Assembly: GCF_000820025.1 (NCBI RefSeq)
Contig: NZ_CDBI01000103.1
Span: 1-64,000 of the forward strand
DNA length: 64,000 bases
Direction of reading: 5' to 3'
Source of the DNA: Aeromonas popoffii
Lineage (GTDB): Bacteria > Pseudomonadota > Gammaproteobacteria > Enterobacterales > Aeromonadaceae
Positions 54,712-63,800 of this stretch are shown in pieces. Within the stretch, counting starts at the first letter, position 1; each line of letters starts with the position of its first letter. The notes under the pieces are model-generated. The model did no database searches. It saw only the letters and a program-made list of their open reading frames with translations, and was not told the DNA's origin. Made by a program: the position numbers and the translations under genes.

Positions 54712-55163
54712 GGGATATCCTATTTTTATATAATATTTTCACAAATAGGGTTGGATAATATCAGCTTGAAAATTAAACGGCTGCGGCAGGTTGTAACGTT
54801 TTGTTTCTGGCGAGAGTGAGAATGCTTATCTAAATTATCTCTCCTCATTTAATTAATAGTTTTCTTCTGATTTTGGTTTTTTATTTCAGTTGGTGATTAA
54901 ATAAATCGAAAGGGGCCGAATTTTATAAGGAATATCCAGATTTTCCGGCCGTTCATACCCTTGCTCGTCACGCCTTGAGATCGCCCGCTCCTGGCCCAGA
55001 ATGAAGCCTGACGGATGAGGGTGGATTCTTGCACAAGATTGAGGGTATGCTGGAGTGAGTGCGATCAACAGGTCGTCACTGAAAGCGTACTGAAGTCTAC
55101 GATTCGGATGGCATGCTGGAACCTGGGTTCCAACTGTCTGGGTAACATTTTTGGAGTTTGATG
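54712..55163. other. non-coding stretch, no gene seen
   Basis: The first 200 bp are AT-rich and look like promoter DNA for the CDF gene. The remainder returns to higher GC and contains the inverted pair TGGAACCTGGGTTCCA at about 55118-55133, close to the start of the next small gene. I see no supportable gene. Confidence 0.5.
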
Positions 55164-55286
55164 ATGAGTAACAAAGAACATCACAACGGCAAAGATGCCA
55201 AGAAAAAGCCGCAGTTGTCACTGAAAGAGAAACGCGAAGCCAAACGTCAGAAAGCAGATCTGAAAAACGGCAGCGCGATCAAGTAA
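55164..55286 (+). CDS. 40-residue Lys-rich small protein
   Basis: ATG at 55164 (or the ATG at 55161) follows TTTTTGGAG and opens a 40-codon frame ending TAA at 55284. The product starts MSNKEHHNGKDAKKKPQLSL and is very basic, with a KEKREAKRQKAD helix. Codon use is like that of the backbone, and a clean terminator follows about 40 bp later. Similar short basic proteins exist in related genera, by recollection. The function is unknown. Confidence 0.65.
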   Translation: MSNKEHHNGKDAKKKPQLSLKEKREAKRQKADLKNGSAIK

Positions 55287-55323
55287 CGCTCCTCCACGCT
55301 GTCGTTCCTCCGGAGCCAGTATC

Positions 55324-55350
55324 AAGCCAGCCTGTCACAGGCTGGCTTTT
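55324..55350 (+). terminator. terminator of the 40-codon gene
   Basis: The hairpin AGCCAGCCTG-TCA-CAGGCTGGCT is followed by TTT, before the convergent broken gene. Confidence 0.85.
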
Positions 55351-55361
55351 ATGTTTCTGGC

Positions 55362-55616
55362 TTAAGGCGTGGCGCCATAGGTATCGACGATCTTCTGATA
55401 CCGGCCATCAGCCCGCATGGCGTTCAGCTGGCGATCAAACCAGCGCTGGTGTACCGCCAGGCGAAAGGTAAAGTGATACTGGGTAGGGGCAAACCGATCA
55501 TATTGCCTGACCCGGTCGGGGGCATAGATATCGGCGCCATATTTGCTGTCGGCCAATTGCACCAGATAGTGGTAAAACACCCGCTGTTCTCTTTCTCTAT
55601 GGCGAGCCTGTGTCAA
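55362..55616 (-). pseudogene. C-terminal fragment of a solute-binding family 3 gene
   Basis: The 84-codon frame encodes only the C-terminal third of a periplasmic family 3 binding protein (VFYHYLVQLADSKYGADIYAP, YHFTFRLAVHQRWFDRQLNAMRADGRYQKIVDTYG). There is no signal peptide, and the first codons have no upstream homologous region, because sequence before 55616 changes abruptly to AT-rich island DNA. The 5' part was lost, probably when the island inserted or rearranged. Confidence 0.75.
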
Positions 55617-55624
55617 TAACAGGC

Positions 55625-55652
55625 AAAAAAAAGCCCTGAATCAACAGGGCCT
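55625..55652 (-). terminator. minus-strand terminator at the island edge
   Basis: The hairpin GCCCTG-TTGATT-CAGGGC is followed on the minus strand by eight T. It would end a minus-strand transcript coming from the island. No intact gene now uses it. Confidence 0.75.
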
Positions 55653-55766
55653 TCTGGGAATGCGTTGCCGATCAAAAAGGTTGCATATACCAAGCCCATG
55701 TAAATAAAATAAATTTTCTTTGTAAATCAATGGTTTATTGGATTATTTTGCAAGCTTAACATTCCT

Positions 55767-55809
55767 TTGTGTAAACAAACATTCAATTACTGGGGAGTTG
55801 TTTACACAA
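55767..55809. promoter_or_regulatory. inverted 12-bp operator pair upstream of the antitoxin gene
   Basis: TTGTGTAAACAA (55767-55778) and its exact inverse TTGTTTACACAA (55798-55809) are 19 bp apart. A related half-site, TTGTTTACAAA, occurs at 56272-56282 ahead of the second antitoxin gene. This spacing and symmetry suit an autoregulatory antitoxin operator. Nothing else but a short direct repeat (GTACACTA near 55914 and 55925) is visible in 55653-55996. Confidence 0.6.
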
Positions 55810-55996
55810 TTCCTGTCTCTAACAATCAGTGTTGTATACTGACATGCACAGGGACTGCCTAACATCATCTGTCATCCATTTTTTGGCTGCCAAGCGTAGC
55901 GAGGCAGGGCAAGTACACTACGAGTACACTAAAAGGCGCCTGTGAAGGTGCAATTAGCAGTGCTGTAATTGGTACCCAAACCATCAGGCCCCGACT

Positions 55997-56248
55997 ATGA
56001 GCAATCAGATTCTCTCCGCGACTGCGGCCAGCATCACCGAACTGAAACGCAACCCGATGGGCACACTCAAGAAGGGCAATGGTTCTGCCGTTGCCATCCT
56101 CGACCGCAACGAACCAGCCTTCTACTGTGTGCCCCCCGAACTCTTTGCCTGCTATGTCGAGCTGGTCGAAGACGCCGAGCTTAACCGGATAGTTGAGGAA
56201 CGCATGGCCTCACTCGACAGGGTCAACGTCTCGCTGGATGACCTATGA
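55997..56248 (+). CDS. Phd/YefM (StbD-like) antitoxin, orphan
   Basis: The 83-residue product resembles StbD-type antitoxins: ILSATAASITELKRNPMGTLKKGNGSAVAILDRNEPAFYCVPPELF, then an acidic C-terminal tail that would normally wrap a RelE-type toxin (NRIVEERMASLDRVNVSLDDL). The N-terminus binds DNA and autorepresses. The next start codon overlaps its stop (ATGA at 56245), exactly where the toxin should begin, but that frame ends after 18 codons. Confidence 0.87.
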   Translation: MSNQILSATAASITELKRNPMGTLKKGNGSAVAILDRNEPAFYCVPPELFACYVELVEDAELNRIVEERMASLDRVNVSLDDL

Positions 56249-56301
56249 CGACAATTGCACATTTTCACAACTTGTTTACAAATGTCTTAGCTAAAGTGTA
56301 G
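56245..56301 (+). pseudogene. remnant of the RelE/StbE-type toxin gene
   Basis: ATG at 56245 overlaps the antitoxin stop as in intact stbDE pairs. It encodes only MTTIAHFHNLFTNVLAKV before TAG at 56299. The body of the toxin is missing, and the frame runs straight into the promoter of the next antitoxin gene. Confidence 0.6.
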
Positions 56302-56311
56302 AGGGGGTGTA

Positions 56312-56629
56312 ATGAGAGGCAAAGATTTAACATTTAGCCGTTATGACGCAGCGGTTTATCTGCGAAATGAGCAAGACATAAAAGCTTATCTGGAAGCTGT
56401 ATTAGAGGATGGTGATCCTTCGATGATTGGTGTTGCTCTCGGCAATATCGCCCGTTCTCGGAGCGTTAGCCAACTTGCGATGGATGCCAAAATGAGCAGA
56501 GATAGCATCCTTGACGTTTTGTCAGGTCAAGGGAGCCCAAATTTCGCCACAATAGCAAAACTGGCAAATGTAATGGGATTTCGGATAGAGCTAATGCAAA
56601 ACTCAGTTAGTCGGCCTGTGGAACGATAA
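56312..56629 (+). CDS. HigA-type addiction-module antitoxin, orphan
   Basis: The 105-residue product matches the HI1420-type antidote family: FSRYDAAVYLRNEQDIKAYLEAVLEDGDPSMIGVALGNIARSRSVSQLAMDAKMSRDSILDVLSGQGSPNFATIAKLANVMGFRIEL, with an XRE-like HTH at about 55-95. GAGGGGGTGTA precedes the ATG. Its toxin (HigB/RelE-like) normally lies directly upstream, but the space holds only the broken toxin start described above. No toxin follows. Confidence 0.86.
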   Translation: MRGKDLTFSRYDAAVYLRNEQDIKAYLEAVLEDGDPSMIGVALGNIARSRSVSQLAMDAKMSRDSILDVLSGQGSPNFATIAKLANVMGFRIELMQNSVSRPVER

Positions 56630-56700
56630 CTTTTAGCTACTCCAGCACTTTTGTGCCATGTCCTCTATAAGACGGTGTCTAACTGATATGTAGTCAGGAT

Positions 56701-57150
56701 TTATGGCACAATACCATGTTCGATCCGACCAATGAGCTCGACCACCGCCTGAACTCCCATCGGCGTCGCTAAGACATCGGTAGGCTTCTCACCCCCCAGC
56801 CCTTTTGCCGAACAATGTAACCATGACATCGCCATAGCAAGGTCACCATCGTGTAGCGAAATTGCCGCATCAAGGGCTTGTATAACACCGTATACCCTAG
56901 TTCCTTGCACAAGAGTTAGAGGGGTTCCATGCCTCAGCTTGCGGTTTACGGTACTCTGACTAATCCCGGTTAGATGGCAAATCGTTTTCATATCAGACCT
57001 GACTGACTCAATGAGTCTAACGAGAATGCCTGGTGCGATACCTGCCACAATCCACGAGTGAATGCCCAATGGGTCGCTCGGAATTCCTAGGGATAGAGTA
57101 AGGCTATGGGCCGTTGAGCGTGGGTTGTTAGATCGTGCCGAGAAAGTCAT
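56701..57150 (-). CDS. Xre/MbcA/ParS-type (DUF2384) antitoxin, orphan
   Basis: The 149-residue product has an HTH segment (ICHLTGISQSTVNRKLRHGTPLTLVQGTRVYGVIQAL, about 55-93). The C-terminal DUF2384 toxin-binding domain is GEKPTDVLATPMGVQAVVELIGRIEHGIVP. Such proteins neutralise RES-domain NAD-degrading toxins, encoded just downstream. Here the 60 bp downstream are empty and the next gene is convergent, so the toxin is missing. The start at 57148-57150 faces the repeat field, which may hold its operators. Confidence 0.82.
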   Translation of the reverse strand: MTFSARSNNPRSTAHSLTLSLGIPSDPLGIHSWIVAGIAPGILVRLIESVRSDMKTICHLTGISQSTVNRKLRHGTPLTLVQGTRVYGVIQALDAAISLHDGDLAMAMSWLHCSAKGLGGEKPTDVLATPMGVQAVVELIGRIEHGIVP

Positions 57151-57250
57151 GATGGTTGTGCTCCAACTATCCAGAGATAGCTTTAAAAATAACCATAAAA
57201 AGATCTTGCGGGAAGGCTATGGAGGGGCATTAGGGCCGGATGATGCGCAG

Positions 57251-57612
57251 AACTTTAGGTGCTTTCCATACACCTCCATCTACTTCCAAGTAATTTTCTT
57301 TAAAAACAATAGTTTAAACTTTAGGCCTTTCCCATACTGCCTTTCCCACAACTTTAGCTATTTCCCACAGTGGCCTTCCCATAGATCCGTTGTTCTTCTT
57401 GGCTACGCACTACAATAGCCTTTTCCTACGGGCCTTGCCGGAGGCTAAGAACTTTAGGTATTTCCCATACTGCCTTTCCCACAACTTTAGCCATTTCCAA
57501 CAGTGGCCTCCCCATAGATCCATCGTTTTGACCGGAAATCTTGGCTACGCACTACATCAGACGTTCCCTATGGGTTTTGTCGGAGGCTAAGAACTTTAGG
57601 TGTTTCCCATAC
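57251..57612. repeat. iteron-like field: six copies of a 20-bp motif
   Basis: The motif AACTTTAGGNNTTTCCCATAC occurs at 57251, 57317, 57350, 57450, 57483 and 57592, all in one orientation, two with a CAC/CAA ending. Copies 2-3 and 4-5 form matching pairs 33 bp apart within a larger repeat of 133-142 bp (GGCTACGCACTACA and GGAGGCTAAG also recur). Spacing is too irregular for CRISPR. The stretch 57151-57884 carries no supportable gene. Confidence 0.85.
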
Positions 57613-57856
57613 TTGATCTCCCGTATGGTGCACAGAGTGGTGCTTGTGGGTGGAACGTAGCCGTCTTTAGCAAGAAGGCTTATTAAAGCATAATGGAAGG
57701 GATTCAATTGGGGGTGTTGTGCTGTCTGTCTGGGTTTACTAGAGCTCTTCAGCGTGAGCAACTCAAAAGCCCAAGAGCGTGTAGGGAGCCCAAACAAGTC
57801 TGATTTTGTTATAGTCAGGTCTTGTTCTTATGTTATTATTTTTCTAAATTTATTTA

Positions 57857-57862
57857 TATAAT
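57857..57862 (+). promoter_or_regulatory. -10-like element before the giant NTPase gene
   Basis: TATAAT lies 22 bp upstream of the start codon in very AT-rich DNA. No good -35 hexamer is found at the right spacing. AAGG at 57874-57877 is a usable ribosome site. Confidence 0.45.
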
Positions 57863-57884
57863 GCTTTAATAATAAGGCGTAATT

Positions 57885-60800
57885 ATGAAAGCGAACTCTG
57901 ACCTAATTCATTATTCTAGAGCTGGTGATATTTTCCATTATAGATGGGCTGTAAAAAGGTGTTTGCATCTACTCGATTTTAACACTGATTTAGAGTACCT
58001 GACTATCGAGGGCTCTCAAGAGCATAGTCTTTCTGGTGAATGTGTTATTGATTTGGCAGAGTATCGTAAAAATTTAGAAGGCGAGCAGCAGGTTGAATAC
58101 TTCCAGTTAAAACACTCAACAGTACAGGTTGATAACCCTTTTACTCTATCAAAGTTAAAAGAAACTATAGAAGGCTTTTCTAAACGATTTGTAGATCTGA
58201 TTTCTTCCAAAAGAAAAATTTCAGTGGTAAAATTTACTGTAGTTACCAATAGAATTATTTCCTCCACTTTTAAGAATAATATAGTAAAAATATCCTCAGG
58301 TAATATTCCATCAGGGAACTTCATAAAAACACTTGAAAAATATACCAATCTAAAAGGACATGAGCTTATAAGGTTTTGTAAGTGTCTACAGTTCTGTGAT
58401 TCTGAAGGAAATTATAACCAACAAAAATATGATATTCACAAAGAGCTCTATAGGTTATCTGTTTCGAGGAATGTCCTTGATAGAGAGAAATTATTAGTTG
58501 CAAAGATTTGGGGAAAAATTGAACCCGGGAAGGATAATGTTATAACTCGGGAAGATATGCTCGAAGCATTTGATGTAATAAGTTTTGATGACTTTTTTCC
58601 AGCACCACCATTATTTGAACCCGTTTCACACTATATTGCTAGAAATGAACAGACCAACATAGCCACATCAATAAAGAATGCCAAAACACACACAATAATA
58701 ACTGCAAATGGAGGTGTCGGAAAATCAATTCTGAGTAGTAATATCTCTGTCGAGTTCAATGAGCCATCAATAGTAGTTGCATATGACTGCTTTGGTAATG
58801 GCAGCTATCGTAGAACAAGCGCCAAAAGACATGAAGTAAAATATGCCCTTTCTCAGATAATAAATATGCTAGCGAAAGATGGCTTATGTGACCAAATAAT
58901 ACCATCAAGAAATGAACCAGACGAATATTGGATTAAGGCCTTTCTTAATAGAATTAGAGATGCGTGCTCTGTACTATCATCTCAGGATGAAGAGGCTATT
59001 CTAGTATTAATTTTTGATGCAGCTGACAATGCGGAAATGGCGGCAGAAGAACAAGGTGGAACATGTTTTTCTAATCAACTTTTAAAAGAGGTTGTACCAG
59101 GGAATTGCCGGTTGGTATTTACCTGTAGACCTGAAAGACTAGATCTTCTTGACCCACCTTACTCTGTAAATATAATTAAACTATCTCCGTTTTCAAATGA
59201 GGAAACATTAGAGAACTTAAGAGTAAAGTATGCTTATGCAACTATAGAACAAGCTACAGAGTTTAATCGTTTGACCGGTGGAAACCCTCGGGTTCAGTCT
59301 AATGCTATGTCATTACAAATGACATCATTAGACCATCTGTTACTTTCCTTTAATTCGAGACTTTTAACGGTTGAAGATTTAATTGAGAGGCAGTTAGAAG
59401 AGTCAATTATTAGAATAAAGAATGACTTCCCCATTAATTATCGTGAGAGTATTGATAACATTTGTACTGGATTGGCAGTACTACCACCATTTGTACCTAT
59501 AGCTGTTTTAGCAAAAGCTGCTAATGTGTCAGTGGATTCGGTAAAAAGCTTTATAGCAGATCTGGGCCATCCATTATGGCAAATTGATGACACAGTTCAA
59601 TTTAGAGATGAACCAACCGAGAAGTGGTTCCAGGATAATTATATTGCTACGCCAGATAAAATATATAGTTTTGTAAATTTAATAAAACCTTTATCTAAAG
59701 AGTTTTCATATGTTTCAGAGTCACTTCCCTTATTGCTACTGAAATCTGAGCAGCTAGATGAATTGGTGGAGTTGGCATTATCTGATAGTTTCTTACCCTC
59801 AATCAGCGTCTTCGATAATAAGCAAATTAAGGTACAGAGACTGCAATATGCTTTCAAAGCCGCGTTGAAAAACAATAAAATATGTGAAGCTATTAAATTG
59901 GCTCTAATTGCTGGTGAGGAAATTGCGGGAAATGACCGCCAAATAGATATTTTAGCTAACAACATAGATCTTGCCTCTTTATTTTTATCTTCAGATAGGA
60001 AGCAAGAGTTGGCGCACAGGAAAGAAATGAGAGGTAACTGGGATGGATCTGAAACGATCTTCTCAGCTTCACTACTGTCCACCGTAGCCGGTTTTAGTGG
60101 TGAGGCCTATAGTTATTACAGGTCAGCCGTACACTGGCTTAATCGTTACTTTGAAAGACGTGATGAAGCAAAAGAACATGAAGACAGATTCAATGAGAAA
60201 CTTGAAGATATTGAAATAGTAGAATTAGCATTCGTTAAGTATCGTGTTAGAGGGTGGAGAGAGTGTGTTGACTTTCTTCTGTCGTGGAATCCCTCATCAT
60301 GCATATATAACATTACGTCTAAATTTATAGAACGACTGATTGATAATAAGGATTTTGAAAAAATATCAGAAATGGCAAACTACGGTAAAAACGATCCGAG
60401 TTTTATTCTAGCCATTACGTCAGAGCTAAATAAGGTAGGCAAGGCGCCTCCCAGAAACTGTTTAGTTCGTTGCTTGAATCAAATAATAAACCCTTGCTCC
60501 AGATTAGAAAAGCCATCTGATTACTTTCAACATTCTGGCGCAACAGTTGGCTCTTACTTGTCTTTTTTTGAAGCCTGTTTAATTCATCAATTGCCAAAAT
60601 CCAACATTAGAAAAGGGATTGATTATTATTTTGATTTCCCAATGCTCTACCGTATTAGTGATGTACACCAATATGATCGCGCTAGGGAAAGTGTTTTACG
60701 TTATCTTTCTATTCGCGCTGTATTGGAAAATGACTTTGATTTATTTTTCGAAAATTATATACCCAAGAAATGGCTTGATGGAAAAGCTTCTCGTGAAAAT

Positions 60801-63800
60801 AAGAAGGAGCTTGATAGAGCAAAAGAATTTGTAGAGAAATTGCTACCTTGGTACATGGTTAGAGCAAAAATATTATCAGGTACAACTTTGAACTTAAATG
60901 AAGAGCATACATTAGCTACTAAGTTATCTTCAAAAGTAGGACGTGCTCATTATTATGAACATGACCCCATTCCTTATGAGGTCAGCAAGATAAGATTTGA
61001 GAATATTTTATTTTGTAAAGACGGCTACATTGAGGAATTAAATGATTTCACTCAAGCCTATCATAATGATGAAGTGAAAGTATTACTTATAGATAACTTA
61101 TATATTCTTCGAGCTTGCTGTAGAAGTGATAAGCTTTTTGAGCTTAGTGATTTTATAGAGAAAGAGTGTTGTTTTAGCTTGAAAAACTATGACTATGATG
61201 AATCACCAGAATCTCGTGCAGAGCAATTTATAAAATTATCTAGGGCTGTACTTAGTGTTTCTCTAAATGATGCTGCCTTTTATTTCGATGAAGCTCTCAA
61301 TAAAGCATCAGACTTTGGCGATGAGGGAGTTGTTCGTTGGGAGGCATTGAGTGCTATTGCTAAGCGGAGCTCAATATCAGGATCTAGTAATCCTGAACTT
61401 GCACATCGCTATATGCGATGTGCAGAAATGATAGGTGATTCCGTTAATAAAGAAAAACATTGGAATCGTTATGATGCTATATCTACTTGTTTTCAATTAT
61501 CACCAGAGTCGACATTCTCCATTCTTAGTAGATGGAAAGATAGAAGTGTTAGTTGGCATGAAAGGCACATTGTCGCGCTTGCAAATAGTACAATAAACTC
61601 TAATGTTACTTCGCCAGCATCATTATGGTCTTTATCATTCTTCTCTTGGGATCATGGACGTTATGATTTTTTACAAAAATGCCTTGAAAAAGAAACGTCT
61701 AAGATAAATCAACAAAAAATGTTGAACAGTTATGTTAAGGGGCTGAGAGCACAAGGATATCTTGGTGATAAATGGTGTCGCGTAAATGATTTAGCTTCAC
61801 AATATAATTTAGAGTGTTTAAATAAAGAGATAAATAGGCTAATTGAACTGTCATCAAAAGCCAATCCACCTGGATCAGTATTAGTCGGTCACGGGAAAGA
61901 GGCTGGGTTTGAAAATGGACATTGGGAGGAACTATATGGGGGATTCGAATTATTAACCAATATAGGTTTTAGCTCTGCATTTGAATGCTATAAAAACCAG
62001 CCTTATCCGAAAAGACAGAGTATGTTTTGGATAGGGTGTTACAAAAAAGTAACGCCGAGGAATGCTAGCTCCTTTTTAGAAATAATAAGCCAGTGTGAAA
62101 CACTTGATTTTCATGACCTACGTGAGGCATTCGAGCAGATACCTAGTGCATGGAGAGATAAGGTGTCTTTGGGACATAGCTGGAATAATATAATTTATTA
62201 TATTGCCTCTAGATACCCTACAAGATTCACTACCATTTATGAAAGAGGATATTTTATCAATGCCTTTATATTGAATGAAAGCACTCACGAATATATAAAA
62301 AATGGTATTCTTAATGGTTTCTCGAGTTCGGTTGACATCGAGTCAGCATCAGCATTATTTGGTTTTGTTCATTATAGTTCTAACGAATTAGATGAAGGAG
62401 ACGCTCTGATATTAATTGATTTCGGACTATCTAGGCTAGAAGTATATCTTGAAGACGACTATGCTGATGGGTGTTGGGATGAATGCATGAAAGTATCTGA
62501 AAGTATCCCTCACGCCTTAGTTAGCTATATTTATGCTAACCTAGGCTCTCCTAAATCAGAGGAGCGATGGAAAGCTGTACATGCAGTTTTAGAACTATAT
62601 ACATTAAATTGCCAGCAAGAAATAAAATTGCTGATTGATCTCTACAATTCAGGATTGCTTCCATCTTATGTCCCTAAGGGATATGTATTTTATGATCTAC
62701 ACGCGAAACTATATTTGCTCGTTGCTTTAACACGCTGCGCTTCTGAATGCCCTATACTACTAATAGATTACTATTATACTTTTTATGCTACCGCATGTAA
62801 TAAAAAACAAGGTTTTTTGATTCGATTCTATGCAAAACAAATATGCCTTTATTTATATCGAGTCAAGATGGATTTATTTAGTGAGGATGACATTGATCAA
62901 CTTCACAAAGCTTGTTTACCACAATATCACTCTATCGAGGAAAATAAATATCTTCACAGAATAGACTCTCCTTGGCATAAAAGTGGAGAGTTAGGTCTAC
63001 TTCCTGAACTTCGGTTTAGTTATGATTTTGATAGATATTGGTTTGAGCCGTTAGGGCGCGTCTTCGGTATTTCTGAAGTGCAAGTTGAAGATCTTGCTAG
63101 GCATGTTTTATTCAATGATTGGAAGTTAAGTTTTGATTCCTCACATATACCTGATTCAAGATCTGCACTTTGGAAAAGTTATCGGCTTAGTTCAGATACG
63201 TTCTCTTCGCATGGATGTTATCCAAAAATTGATAGTTATGGGTTTTATGTTTCGTATCATCTTATGTTTGAGGTTGCATCAAGATTACTTGCTAGGATGC
63301 CTGTAGTTGAACATAAGGGGTGTGATATTAGTTGTTGGGATGAATGGTTGAAGAGGCATCTCATTCTAAATAAAAACCATATGTTGTTAGCTGAACTTAG
63401 AGACCCTATTCCTATTGTTAGGCCAAGCTGGTTTCAGGAGAAATATAGTGAAGGCTGGCCTTGGCAAATAGTAGAAACCGATTTTATTGATAGCTTGGTT
63501 TTGGTTGATGGTTTAACTACGTGGCTTAATGTAGAGGGGTGCTGGAATGAGTATCGTGATGGTAAGAATGAGCATGTGTCATTCTCAAGCGTGCTAGTGC
63601 CAAAGGGATTAGGTCAATCTCTCTTGCACACTTCACTCAGTGTTGAAGATTGCATTGGTGAGTGTGATTTATATAATTTCTGTGAGTTTGATGATCGTGA
63701 TGAATCTAAGTTCTATTGTAAAGAATGGTTATTTTCTAGTGACAGAGACAATGATATAGAATCAAAGGATCCATACGCCGGAGAGATTTCCGATAGACCT

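Noticed and set aside
55850-56690. integron cassette array with attC sites around the antitoxin genes
   Set aside because: GCCTAAC and GTCTAAC resemble one attC core, but matching GTTRRRY partners and the paired inner arms were not found.
57251-57612. CRISPR array
   Set aside because: The 20-bp motifs are spaced 33-109 bp apart, spacers are themselves repeated, the motif is not palindromic and no cas gene is present.
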